NCBI GenBank assembly: GCA_002448715.1
Contig: DJZU01000091.1
Coordinates: forward strand, 13,229-40,078
DNA: 26,850 nt
Reading direction: 5' to 3'
Source: Candidatus Neomicrothrix sp. UBA6944
Lineage (GTDB): Bacteria > Actinomycetota > Acidimicrobiia > Acidimicrobiales > Poriferisodalaceae
Numbering within the stretch: position 1 is the first letter of the stretch; each line of letters opens with the position of its first letter. Shown here piece after piece: positions 7,266 to 14,667 of this stretch. A program made the translations under genes and the position numbers. The notes beneath the pieces are model-generated. The model made no database searches. It was given only the letters and a program-made list of their open reading frames with translations, and was not told where the DNA came from.

Positions 7266-7281
7266 TCGAACGTATGTTCGG
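7266..7281 (+). promoter_or_regulatory. SOS box (LexA operator) of imuA'-imuB
   Basis: TCGAACGTATGTTCGG, one mismatch in the outer base from the actinobacterial SOS consensus TCGAAC-N4-GTTCGA. It sits exactly between the -35 position and the TAAAGT -10 box (7283-7288), 14 nt before the imuA ATG, where bound LexA would block RNA polymerase. A second, perfect copy precedes dnaE2 at 14639. Confidence 0.88.
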
Positions 7282-7282
7282 T

Positions 7283-7288
7283 TAAAGT
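7283..7288 (+). promoter_or_regulatory. -10 box of the imuA'-imuB promoter (leaderless)
   Basis: TAAAGT followed by 6 nt and the ATG at 7295. With no Shine-Dalgarno, transcription would start at or next to the start codon. Confidence 0.55.
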
Positions 7289-7294
7289 TGCGGG

Positions 7295-8047
7295 ATGCAA
7301 AAAGCATCGTCTTCTGTTCCGCTGACGGATGATTTGCGTCAGATTTCTACTCCGGTCGTGCTTGCTCGGGATCGTACTTTGCCGGTAGTAAATGAATTAG
7401 CTGGCTTGTTTCGTGGTGCGGGATTACAGCAGGGATCAACCATTGAAGTTGAGGGAGCAGCAGCGGTCAGTCTGGCTGTTGCTCTAACGGTCGGGGTAAC
7501 TGGTTCTAACAGATGGGTGGTGGCTGTCGGATTGCCAGAATTGGGTTCATCAGCAGCAGCTGGTCTAGGAGTGCAATTTCAAAGGTGGGCATTCGTTGAT
7601 CGGCCAAAAGACCAGGCAGGCGAAGTGTTATATGCGTTGACGGGAGCTGTAGATCTTATTTTGGTTGGGCCTGAGGTCAGAATACGAGCGAATCATGGCC
7701 GAAAAATTGCGGCGAGGATGCGTGAAAGAGGTACCTCGATTATCACAGTTGGGGATGCCAGCCGTTGTAATTTGCAGCCGAGCCTCCGTGTCAGAGTCAA
7801 CCGAACCGAGTGGATAGGTTTACAACGTGGTCATGGTCGGTTGGATTCTCGCAAAGTAGAGATAGAACTAGTTGACCGAAATGGCGACTCCAACCATCGT
7901 CGACAACTTTTGTGGCTTCCTGATAGTCAAGGTCATCTGAGTGTTGCAAAGCAAGATAATGAATGGACGGGTCAATCAGAATCCTGTTCTCGCGGGGAAC
8001 AAAAAATTCTGACTGACTTAGATGAACAGATTCCCTGGGCTAGTTAG
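7295..8047 (+). CDS. imuA': ImuA' - RecA-like mutasome accessory protein
   Basis: A 250-residue RecA-fold protein, the mycobacterial-type ImuA' that works with ImuB and DnaE2 in damage-induced translesion synthesis. Visible family features are the opening LPVVNELAGLFRGAGLQQGSTIEVEG, the SLAVALTVG helix, WVVAVGLPELGSSAAAGLGV, and AFVDRPKDQAGEVLYALTGAVDLILVG. The position of the Walker A loop reads VEGAAAVSLA, lacking the GK[TS] that binds ATP, as in ImuA' proteins that serve as structural partners rather than ATPases. The ATG at 7295 is supported by the -10 box 6 nt upstream and the SOS box beyond it. imuB starts on the base after its stop codon, so the two are one operon. Expressed only when LexA is released, by inference. 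Confidence 0.88.
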   Translation: MQKASSSVPLTDDLRQISTPVVLARDRTLPVVNELAGLFRGAGLQQGSTIEVEGAAAVSLAVALTVGVTGSNRWVVAVGLPELGSSAAAGLGVQFQRWAFVDRPKDQAGEVLYALTGAVDLILVGPEVRIRANHGRKIAARMRERGTSIITVGDASRCNLQPSLRVRVNRTEWIGLQRGHGRLDSRKVEIELVDRNGDSNHRRQLLWLPDSQGHLSVAKQDNEWTGQSESCSRGEQKILTDLDEQIPWAS

Positions 8048-9679
8048 GTGAACCTTTCACATGGTTTGGCGGATACTCGGACATTGTTTCTAGTTGTTCC
8101 TCATTGGCGGACTATCGCTACGGGGGTTACCTGTGACATTCCCGCCGTTGTTTTGAATAACAATCGGGTTATCGATGCAACGCCTGGAGCGGCTAGACAC
8201 GGAATTGAGCTAGGGATCCGCCGCCGAGAAGCTCAGTCGCTCTGTCCAGGTCTAGAAATCATCGTTGACGATGAGGCGCTTAACAACACCAGATTTGCCT
8301 CTATTGCCGTGGCTCTTGAGTCAGTAACTCCAAGATTAGAAATCACGACTGGTGGTAAATGTTCTTTCCTAACTCGAGGGCCCTGCCGTTACTTCGGTGG
8401 CGATCAAGCTCTTGCACAGATAGTTGTGGATCGAGTTTCCGAAGCTTTGTCCACAATGGTTGGTGTCAGGGAATTATCTGCTGCTATTCAGCCGAGAGTT
8501 GGAATAGCTGATAGTCGATTTGCGGCTTCTTTAGCAGCTATTTCATCGAGCGTTTCATGCGTCCAGATCGTTCCACCAACTACTAATGCTGATTTTCTCT
8601 CCTCCTTTCCGGTTGATGCTCTAGCTGATGGAGATTCGCCATTGCCGGACGCTGATGACCTTGTTGGTGTGTTCCAGCGCCTCGGTTTAGAAACTCTAGG
8701 AGATATCGCTTCTCTCCCTAAGGAAGAGCTATATGCGCGATTCGGTACATCAGGCTCTTTAGCGCATCGATTATCTCGAGGAATGGATGGCAGAACTCCA
8801 ATCTTGCAACCCATTTCTAGTCTTATGTCTGGAGAAAGCGACATTGACCCTCCCGCGGATCATCTAGAAACGGTTGTGTTCTCCGCTAAAGCCTTAGCTA
8901 ATGGAATTCATCAACAACTGTCTGGTGAAGGTTTGGTGTGTGTTGGGGTCCTCATAGAAGTGGAATCAGATCATGGTGAAGTTTCCAGCCGGCTATGGCG
9001 TCATGAGCATCAGTTCACTCCAACTGATATAACCGACCGAGTTCGTTGGCAACTTGAAGGTTGGTTTCGTTCGGAAGCTGCTCCCACCGGACCGTTAACT
9101 TTGATTCGGTTAGTAGCTGACGAAGTAATACCTGACGATGGTTATCAGTTGGGATTTTGGGATAAGGAGACACCAAATGATGAACGTGCTATCCGGTCTT
9201 TAACGCGTATCCAGGGAATTCTCGGGTCAGATGCAGTGACCATTGTCCATCATGGGGGAGGTCGACGATTGTCCGACATCGAACAACGAATTCCGTTAGC
9301 AGCTACGACATTTGATCCTGATCGCCCCATTGTTTTGCCTGAGTCTTCGGTGGCGCCGTGGCCGGGTCGACTTTTGGCTCCATTACCTGCAGTTGTTTTG
9401 AGTCAAGCTCAAGAACTGGAAGTAACAGATAATCAAGGCCGTTGTGTCCGAGTCACTGGACGTGGGCGGGTGGAAGGAACCCCAGTTCAAGTTCGGAGCA
9501 AAAATTTTGGTTCTCATTCGGTTGTTGCCTGGGGAGGTCCTTGGTTTCTCGAAGAAAGATGGTGGGATTCCTGTAGAAAAACCAGACAAGCTAGGTTCCA
9601 ATTTCTACTTGCTGATGGAACAGCGCACCTTTGCGTTGTTGAAAATAGTCGATGGTGGCTTGAAGCATCCTACGAGTAG
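8048..9679 (+). CDS. imuB: ImuB - catalytically inactive Y-family polymerase homologue, mutasome hub
   Basis: A 543-residue member of the DinB/UmuC superfamily. ImuB recruits DnaE2 to the sliding clamp and is not itself a polymerase. The acidic residues of active Y-family enzymes are absent: where DinB has a VDxDxFF motif this protein reads LFLVVPHWRTIATGV, and where DinB has a serine-leucine-Asp-Glu block it reads KCSFLTRGPCRYFGG. The little-finger-linked helix pair LGLETLGDIASLPKEEL is present. A clamp-binding pentapeptide, QLGFW, is seen at residues 367-371, placed like the beta-clamp motif of mycobacterial ImuB. The start is the GTG at 8048, directly abutting the imuA' stop. Nothing in the protein suggests degradation; it is full length for the family. 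Confidence 0.9.
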   Translation: MNLSHGLADTRTLFLVVPHWRTIATGVTCDIPAVVLNNNRVIDATPGAARHGIELGIRRREAQSLCPGLEIIVDDEALNNTRFASIAVALESVTPRLEITTGGKCSFLTRGPCRYFGGDQALAQIVVDRVSEALSTMVGVRELSAAIQPRVGIADSRFAASLAAISSSVSCVQIVPPTTNADFLSSFPVDALADGDSPLPDADDLVGVFQRLGLETLGDIASLPKEELYARFGTSGSLAHRLSRGMDGRTPILQPISSLMSGESDIDPPADHLETVVFSAKALANGIHQQLSGEGLVCVGVLIEVESDHGEVSSRLWRHEHQFTPTDITDRVRWQLEGWFRSEAAPTGPLTLIRLVADEVIPDDGYQLGFWDKETPNDERAIRSLTRIQGILGSDAVTIVHHGGGRRLSDIEQRIPLAATTFDPDRPIVLPESSVAPWPGRLLAPLPAVVLSQAQELEVTDNQGRCVRVTGRGRVEGTPVQVRSKNFGSHSVVAWGGPWFLEERWWDSCRKTRQARFQFLLADGTAHLCVVENSRWWLEASYE

Positions 9680-9713
9680 CCAACGTTTGCTGTTATAAAC
9701 CAAAGATCGACAA

Positions 9714-11045
9714 CTAACGACCATTGGTCGACCAGTGCCATGGCTCACTCGGCAAATTCCGCAGTCCGTACTTTGCAGCGTTTCGTTTCAGCCATCGATA
9801 ACCGGATGTGTTACTCCACAAGGCACGACCGTTCTGTGTGAAGTCTATTGCTAGGCCTCTTTCATGCATCGAAGCACCCGGGCGCGCGGTTGGAGGACGG
9901 CATTGGTAGGAAGGTTTTCTATAGATAGCCCATTCGCTTGTCCCACAATGTGCTCGCCGCAGGTTTATTTGAGATTGAGAACTGCGGTAGCCGCCGCCGC
10001 CAAGTCTGATTCCGTCTCTTGAAGCAGCTTGAAGTAGAGCGAGAAGTTTGTCAGCGATTGATTCGTGAACTCGGATGCCCCAGACCGTGGTTAGTTCAGA
10101 CTTATCGAAATTCACCGATGTGGGTGCATCAGCGATACCGAGAAGTCGTCTTCGTCGAGCTTCTTCTGCCTCTCTGCGTTTCCGTTCAGCTTCCCGTCGA
10201 AGACGTTCCTCCTCAGCCCGCTTTGCTTTTTCCGCCTTGATAACTCGCGTTAAGTTGGTTTGCTCAGCTTTGATTTTGTCTGACATTTCAGCATCGAGCT
10301 CGGCTAATGCAGCGGCTTCGTATAGCCGTGCCTCGAGCCGGTTTTCTGCGTCAAAAACAATCTGGTCTTGAAGGTCAACTGCTTCAAATAGCTGATCAAG
10401 TTGTATTTCTGCTTCTAACTTAAGTTGCTCGCGTTGTTCAACAGCTTCGTTAAGAGCCTTTGTCGCGACTTCGGTATCGATCTGGAGAGCTCGTAATTCA
10501 TCGGATGAATTATTGATGTCGCCGAACGCCGCGCCGATGAGAGTTTGCACACGAGCTGCTTTGTAGATATCTCCGGTCCTCGCTAGACCAAACGAACCTT
10601 CGACTGTTGAGTCCCGTCCTATGTAGGTCTGAAGGGCAAGTTCGTTAACTTGGTCGCTTAGGGTCGATTGTTCCCTGGCTAGATCTTCTGACCTTCTTTC
10701 CGCTGCGGCTACCGCAAGGGTGGCACCCTCAAGGGCTCGCTCGGCAAGAGTCAGATCATCCCGCTGTTCGGCGACTAAGAGTTCTAGGTCGGCAAGTGCT
10801 TGTTCGACCTCTTCTACTTCAGCCGAAGCGGTGTCGACAACGCGGGCCTGATTCAAAATTTCAGCCTGAAACTCGTCACGCTCTTTACGTAATTGCTGCA
10901 CTTGCTTTTCTAGAGCTGCTTTTTCTTTGCGTAATTGGGCGCTGCTTTTACCTGCGCTGCTCGCAGAAGGGATTGCCAAAAAAGTCCCAGCGAGTACCAC
11001 TGCGATGGCTACTGCTGAAAATCGGCGTGCGCGCGACAGGTCCAC
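9714..11045 (-). CDS. Secreted VanY/M15-family D-Ala-D-Ala carboxypeptidase-like protein with long coiled coil
   Basis: About 443 residues. An N-terminal signal segment (RRFSAVAIAVVLAGTFLAIPSASSA) leads into a long charged coiled coil (roughly residues 35-295, rich in E, K, R, A and Q, ending in a run of EERLRREAERKRREAEEARR). The last 120 residues are an M15B peptidase domain: the zinc motif SMHERGLAIDF (H394, D401) and SEPWHWS (E434, H437) fit the His-Asp-His centre of VanY-type D,D-carboxypeptidases, which cleave the terminal D-Ala of peptidoglycan stem peptides. Two cysteines near AHCGTS and YQC may form a disulfide. Coiled coil plus peptidase recalls cell-division hydrolase regulators, though those usually carry NlpC/P60 or M23 domains. 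Start uncertain: GTG 11045 gives a compact signal peptide; TTG 11072 is the upstream alternative. The fumarylacetoacetate-family gene lies just upstream on the same strand. Confidence 0.85.
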   Translation of the reverse strand: MDLSRARRFSAVAIAVVLAGTFLAIPSASSAGKSSAQLRKEKAALEKQVQQLRKERDEFQAEILNQARVVDTASAEVEEVEQALADLELLVAEQRDDLTLAERALEGATLAVAAAERRSEDLAREQSTLSDQVNELALQTYIGRDSTVEGSFGLARTGDIYKAARVQTLIGAAFGDINNSSDELRALQIDTEVATKALNEAVEQREQLKLEAEIQLDQLFEAVDLQDQIVFDAENRLEARLYEAAALAELDAEMSDKIKAEQTNLTRVIKAEKAKRAEEERLRREAERKRREAEEARRRRLLGIADAPTSVNFDKSELTTVWGIRVHESIADKLLALLQAASRDGIRLGGGGYRSSQSQINLRRAHCGTSEWAIYRKPSYQCRPPTARPGASMHERGLAIDFTQNGRALWSNTSGYRWLKRNAAKYGLRNLPSEPWHWSTNGR

Positions 11046-11110
11046 ATTCCTTTGTTCGTCGTTGCAGTTCAAAGGTACCGATCAAGTTGGCAGTGTGGGT
11101 ATCGCCCTTG

Positions 11111-11947
11111 CTAAATAGCTTCGTCTATGACACCGTTCCGCAGAAGGCCGATGCCAGGGACTTCAAACTCGACCTGGTCACCAGCGCTCAACCAGACTGG
11201 TGGCTCCATGGACCCGCCTGTCCCTTCAGGTGAACCAGTAGCGATAATGTCGCCTGATTCGAGGGGCATAATCTGCGACATGTATGCCACTAATTCTTCG
11301 ACGCTAAAAATCATTTCGCCTACGCGGGAATGTTGTCTTTGTTCACCATTTACCCGAGTGGTAACCGACAGACTCGAGGGATCTGAAAGTAAATCGCTGG
11401 TAACGATCCAAGGTCCGCATGACCCCGAGTGGTAAAAATTCTTCCCGGCAGCTACGCCGTGCCTTTGCCAATCTCGGACCGAACCATCGTTCAATATTGT
11501 GTATCCAGCGATGTGTTCTAGAGCATCAGACTCAGAGATATGCCTCCCTGAGCGACCGATTACTACAGCGAGTTCTACCTCGTAATCCAGTTGGGCCGAT
11601 GCTATGGGCCGCACCAAAGGTGCGTTGTGGGCAACGAGCGACCCGGGAGGCTTATTGAAATAAACGGGCTGTTTGGGCAACTTCACTTCGCCGCCCAGCG
11701 GGTACTTCTTGTGATAGTTCAATCCAGCGCAAAGTAGCCGACGTTGATTGGGAATTGGAATATCAAAAGAAATTGTTTCCCATGGGTGATCGGCGGCGGC
11801 GTCTTCGAAAGCTCTCAATTCGTCTACTGCGCCCAAACAACTTCCTAAATCCCTGCTATCCGTTCTCAATCCCAGGTCTATGACCCCGTCTTCGACCCCA
11901 ATCCCGAAGCTAGGTTGACCGTCAACAATAAAGCTAAGAAGTCGCAT
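11111..11947 (-). CDS. Fumarylacetoacetate hydrolase family protein
   Basis: A 278-residue FAH-superfamily enzyme (hydrolase, decarboxylase or hydratase of 2-oxo acids from aromatic or related catabolism). The conserved core is complete: GLNYHKKY, VYFNKPPGSLV, the metal-binding DYEVELAVVIG, GYTILNDGSVRDWQ, GKNFYHSGSCGPWIV, and the closing DIIATGSPEGTG. The N-terminal FAH_N-like domain (about residues 1-65) is also present. The precise reaction cannot be deduced; FAH-family members of this size include acylpyruvases and oxaloacetate decarboxylases. No Shine-Dalgarno, but TAGGGT lies 6 nt before the ATG at 11947. It is divergent from the HAD gene at 12004, with 56 nt between starts. Confidence 0.92.
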   Translation of the reverse strand: MRLLSFIVDGQPSFGIGVEDGVIDLGLRTDSRDLGSCLGAVDELRAFEDAAADHPWETISFDIPIPNQRRLLCAGLNYHKKYPLGGEVKLPKQPVYFNKPPGSLVAHNAPLVRPIASAQLDYEVELAVVIGRSGRHISESDALEHIAGYTILNDGSVRDWQRHGVAAGKNFYHSGSCGPWIVTSDLLSDPSSLSVTTRVNGEQRQHSRVGEMIFSVEELVAYMSQIMPLESGDIIATGSPEGTGGSMEPPVWLSAGDQVEFEVPGIGLLRNGVIDEAI

Positions 11948-11953
11948 CCCATG

Positions 11954-11959
11954 ACCCTA
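11954..11959 (-). promoter_or_regulatory. -10 box of the FAH-family gene (leaderless)
   Basis: TAGGGT on the minus strand followed by 6 nt and the ATG at 11947. Confidence 0.45.
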
Positions 11960-11990
11960 CATATACCCGGGGCTTACCGTGAGATCTGAT

Positions 11991-11996
11991 TAGCTT
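11991..11996 (+). promoter_or_regulatory. -10 box of the HAD gene (leaderless)
   Basis: TAGCTT followed by 7 nt and the GTG at 12004; no Shine-Dalgarno seen. Confidence 0.45.
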
Positions 11997-12003
11997 TCGG
12001 ATA

Positions 12004-12645
12004 GTGAAACCCAAAGCCGTAATCTTCGACGTAGGAGGAGTTCTATTGGAATCTCCGTTCTTGGCAGCTCTGCGCTGGGCTCAAGACTGGGATATCCCTC
12101 TAGATGCGCTTAAAACGATTTTCGGCGAATATTCCCAAGCATCCTCCTCCGATCAGTCACCCATGTGGCATGAAGTGGAGTGTGGTCGCGTTGAATTGGC
12201 CACGTTTGTGTCGGAGATGCAAAGGACGCTAGGGGCAACATTGCCTTTGAGTCACAAGGCCAGAACGTTAACCGCCGACGATTTCAACCCATTCGCTGGC
12301 GGAGAACCCTTGGCTACGATGATCGAACTCGCCGACGAAGTTAGAGATAGGGGACTTAAGACTGGGATTTTGACTAACAACGTCAGGGAATGGGGTGCCT
12401 GGAGAGACAAGATCCCCATCGACGGATTCGACGCAGTTGTTGACTCCTGTGAGGTCGGTATTAGAAAACCAGACCCGGATATTTACCTTCTGATTTGCAA
12501 AAAGTTATCTTTACCGCCGAGTGCCTGTCTCTTCCTTGACGACCACCCAGCGAATGTCGAAGCAGCAGTATCGGTCGGTCTTGATGCGTTGTTAGTTACT
12601 CAAGACTTGGACGCCGTAGCCTCAGAAGTTCGATCCCGTTTCTAA
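12004..12645 (+). CDS. HAD-superfamily hydrolase of the EPHX2/ACAD10-phosphatase-like type
   Basis: A 213-residue haloacid-dehalogenase-fold hydrolase. Motif I is VIFDVGGVLLES (nucleophile D9) with Gly in place of the second Asp, the DxGGV form seen in the subgroup that includes the N-terminal phosphatase of epoxide hydrolase 2 and ACAD10. Motif II is ILTNNV (124-126), motif III GIRKPDPDIY (K155) and motif IV CLFLDDHPANVEAA (D179, D180). A helical C1-type cap lies between motifs I and II. Substrate unknown; a phosphate monoester or small acyl-linked compound is usual for the group. GTG start chosen from the upstream TAnnnT box. Its stop codon overlaps the stop of the convergent gene at 12642. 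Confidence 0.9.
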   Translation: MKPKAVIFDVGGVLLESPFLAALRWAQDWDIPLDALKTIFGEYSQASSSDQSPMWHEVECGRVELATFVSEMQRTLGATLPLSHKARTLTADDFNPFAGGEPLATMIELADEVRDRGLKTGILTNNVREWGAWRDKIPIDGFDAVVDSCEVGIRKPDPDIYLLICKKLSLPPSACLFLDDHPANVEAAVSVGLDALLVTQDLDAVASEVRSRF

Positions 12646-13118
12646 TCAGCGCGAAGCTCTCGCACCGGTTCCCCTCCGCTGTCGCGAATAGTTCGTTCGG
12701 CTCGCTCGATGTCGGCTCCGTGGAGAATCCCTATCCATCCTGGCAACTCAAGAGGGACCTCGGGTTTGCCGGGTCGGAGCACTAAACGAGCCTCAGTATC
12801 CACTCCCCACTCACAACTCAGCGAAGCGCTCTGTCCTCTGATAGCGACTAGATGCAAACCAGCTTTAGTAGCAACCAAAACCGATCGTCTTCGACGCGCA
12901 AAGTGGTCCCAACCGGCAAGCAAAGATAGGACTAAGGGCAAAAGGGTGCTCCACGATGCAGCCAGCACGAAGCCCAGAGCACAGATAGCAGATCGTGCGA
13001 TTAACTCCTTCTTCTGTGTGGAAACCAACGCAGGGTCGCTTATGGCAACCCCTGATCTCACTTCGTTAGTGAGAATCTGAGCTACTAGTGCTCGATCTGC
13101 GAGGGAACGGCGATTCAT
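12642..13118 (-). CDS. Hypothetical protein with two short membrane segments
   Basis: About 158 residues, not recognised. A positively charged helical N-terminus (MNRRSLADRALVAQIL) is followed by a hydrophobic block of about 35 residues (residues 45-80, SAICALGFVLAASW and LLPLVLSLLAGW), long enough for a membrane hairpin, then a basic turn (HFARRRRSVLVATKAG) and a beta-rich cytoplasmic-type tail with a SCEWGVDTEARLVLRPGKP stretch. The pattern is that of a small membrane-anchored domain, like a PH-type domain. ATG 13118 is chosen because the longer form from 13217 would overlap the end of the amidase gene; no clear Shine-Dalgarno. It follows the amidase by 46 nt on the same strand and may be cotranscribed. 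Confidence 0.6.
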   Translation of the reverse strand: MNRRSLADRALVAQILTNEVRSGVAISDPALVSTQKKELIARSAICALGFVLAASWSTLLPLVLSLLAGWDHFARRRRSVLVATKAGLHLVAIRGQSASLSCEWGVDTEARLVLRPGKPEVPLELPGWIGILHGADIERAERTIRDSGGEPVRELRAD

Positions 13119-13164
13119 CAAAAGACCGATACGAAGACGACGAAAGAACGATTTCTGACTGCGG

Positions 13165-14598
13165 CTACGAAACCCACACTGCTGGCTTTCGGCTATACCA
13201 GGACGAAACGTTCTCAAGCTGTTGACCGACTTGAAGTAATAAGGATTCTCCGTGCATGGCCGCCGCTAACTGAACTCCTATCGGCAGTCCGTCGTTACTT
13301 GTATGCATCGGTAAAGAGATTGCGGGCTGGCCGGTAATGTTGAATTGAGCGGTGAAGAGAAGCAATTCTCGGAGGCGTTTCGTGCCTGTCGTTGGATCTC
13401 GCAACTCTCCAAGTTTCGGCGGAGGTTCAGCGATGACAGGAGTCAGCAATAGATCGAACTCTTGCCACCACTTGGCCATTTCTCGACTATAAGAATGAAA
13501 CCATTCGACAGAAGCCAAGTAGTCGGTCGCTGAATAGGTTCGCCCGAGTTCAACTAGAGCTTGTGTGTCGGCCTCCATATCGCCAGTCTTAAACCTTCTA
13601 CCAATAGCGTCCTCTAGTTTGTCAACTGAGAAAGCCTCGTTTGAAGCTAAAACAACTTTGAAGTGGTCGAACAAATCATCGTCGAATAATGCAGCCGGTT
13701 TGGCTATTTCAACGAAGTGGCCGAGATCTTGGAGCGCTAGCGCAGTTTGCTCGACGGCCACAATGCAATCAGGGTGGACCGGTCCCCAGGATGACTCTGT
13801 GGCCAGCCCTATCCTTAGCTGTCCTGGGACTTCAGATATTGTCTGTTCGAAAGACATCGCGGGAAGCGGAGCCCAATATGGGTCTCCGGGCCATGGTCGA
13901 GAAATTCCATCCAGAACTCGCGCGGTGTCGCGGATGGTTCTGGTGACAACGCCGTCGATCGCTGCTCCTGCCCATGCCTCACCAATTTTTGGGCCAAAGG
14001 AAACTCGACCCTTGCTGGGTTTTAGCCCAACTAGCCCACATTCTGATGCTGGAATGCGAATAGATCCGCCGCCGTCATTTGCATGAGCGATGGGAACAAT
14101 GCCAGCAGCCACTGCAGCTGCGGACCCACCGCTTGAACCCCCGGTTGAGTGATTAATGTCCCAAGGATTTCGACAGACACCATGAGAAACAGGTTCGGTT
14201 GTCACGGTTCCACCAAACTCTGGTGTATTTGTGCGGCCAAAATTCACCAGGCCTAGCTGTTGAAACATTGTCGCTAGATGGGTTGTGTAGCCAGCCCGGA
14301 AGTCGGAATCGCGCAGTGCAACGTTGCCTGCGTGGTAGGGATCGCCTTCGGTCATAACGGTCAAATCCTTGGTGAGAAATGGCACCCCCCACAACGTTGC
14401 TGTCTTTGAGGCGCCCTGGTTAGACATCTCCGCTGCTGCAGAGCGAGCCCGTTCGTCTAGTCGATGAATGATTGCGTTGAGCTTTGGATTAACGACATCC
14501 GCTCGGGCGATAGCGTCTTCTAGAAGTTCCGTGGGTGAAGCTTTGCCCTGTTGTACGAGGTGAGCAAGCTCAACTCCGTCTGTGACTTCATTCTGCAT
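13165..14598 (-). CDS. Amidase signature family hydrolase
   Basis: A 477-residue amidase signature enzyme. The Ser-cisSer-Lys triad can be placed: K77 in WGVPFLTKDLT, cis-Ser S155 in STGGSSGGSAAAVAAG, and nucleophile S179 in DGGGSIRIPASECGLVGLKPS. The family includes GatA, fatty-acid amide hydrolases and aryl-acylamidases; lack of gatB or gatC neighbours makes a stand-alone amidase more likely than a tRNA amidotransferase subunit. Start: the open frame extends upstream to 14661, inside the dnaE2 SOS box, but the ATG at 14598 fits the family N-terminus (VELAHLVQQGKASPTELL) and has TACTTT exactly 6 nt before it. The SOS box lies about 40 nt upstream, so co-regulation with dnaE2 is possible. Confidence 0.92.
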   Translation of the reverse strand: MQNEVTDGVELAHLVQQGKASPTELLEDAIARADVVNPKLNAIIHRLDERARSAAAEMSNQGASKTATLWGVPFLTKDLTVMTEGDPYHAGNVALRDSDFRAGYTTHLATMFQQLGLVNFGRTNTPEFGGTVTTEPVSHGVCRNPWDINHSTGGSSGGSAAAVAAGIVPIAHANDGGGSIRIPASECGLVGLKPSKGRVSFGPKIGEAWAGAAIDGVVTRTIRDTARVLDGISRPWPGDPYWAPLPAMSFEQTISEVPGQLRIGLATESSWGPVHPDCIVAVEQTALALQDLGHFVEIAKPAALFDDDLFDHFKVVLASNEAFSVDKLEDAIGRRFKTGDMEADTQALVELGRTYSATDYLASVEWFHSYSREMAKWWQEFDLLLTPVIAEPPPKLGELRDPTTGTKRLRELLLFTAQFNITGQPAISLPMHTSNDGLPIGVQLAAAMHGESLLLQVGQQLENVSSWYSRKPAVWVS

Positions 14599-14604
14599 AA
14601 AGGA

Positions 14605-14610
14605 AAAGTA
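14605..14610 (-). promoter_or_regulatory. -10 box of the amidase gene (leaderless)
   Basis: TACTTT on the minus strand followed by 6 nt and the ATG at 14598. This favours the short start over the frame that begins inside the SOS box. Confidence 0.45.
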
Positions 14611-14638
14611 CTCCGAACTGAGTTGGCTTTCTTGACTT

Positions 14639-14660
14639 TGATCGAACATATGTTCGATCA
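14639..14660. promoter_or_regulatory. SOS box (LexA operator) between dnaE2 and the amidase gene
   Basis: A perfect 22-bp palindrome whose core is TCGAACATATGTTCGA (14642-14657), an exact match to the actinobacterial SOS consensus TCGAAC-N4-GTTCGA. It ends 7 nt before the dnaE2 ATG and overlaps the probable -10 box (GATCAT, 14656-14661). The same box is about 40 nt upstream of the divergent amidase start. Confidence 0.92.
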
Positions 14661-14667
14661 TGGGCGT

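Noticed and set aside
10019..11233. Plus-strand open frames opposite the coiled-coil peptidase
   Set aside because: Antisense shadows of a repetitive Glu/Arg-rich coding region; no start signals or known motifs.
13119..13217. Longer start for the small membrane protein at 13217
   Set aside because: Would overlap the amidase C-terminus by 53 nt; the internal ATG at 13118 avoids this, although its own ribosome site is weak.
14551..14667. Longer start for dnaE2 at 14551
   Set aside because: It would overlap the amidase coding region by 48 nt (14551-14598) and run through the SOS operator; the ATG at 14668 matches known DnaE2 N-termini and lies just after the operator.
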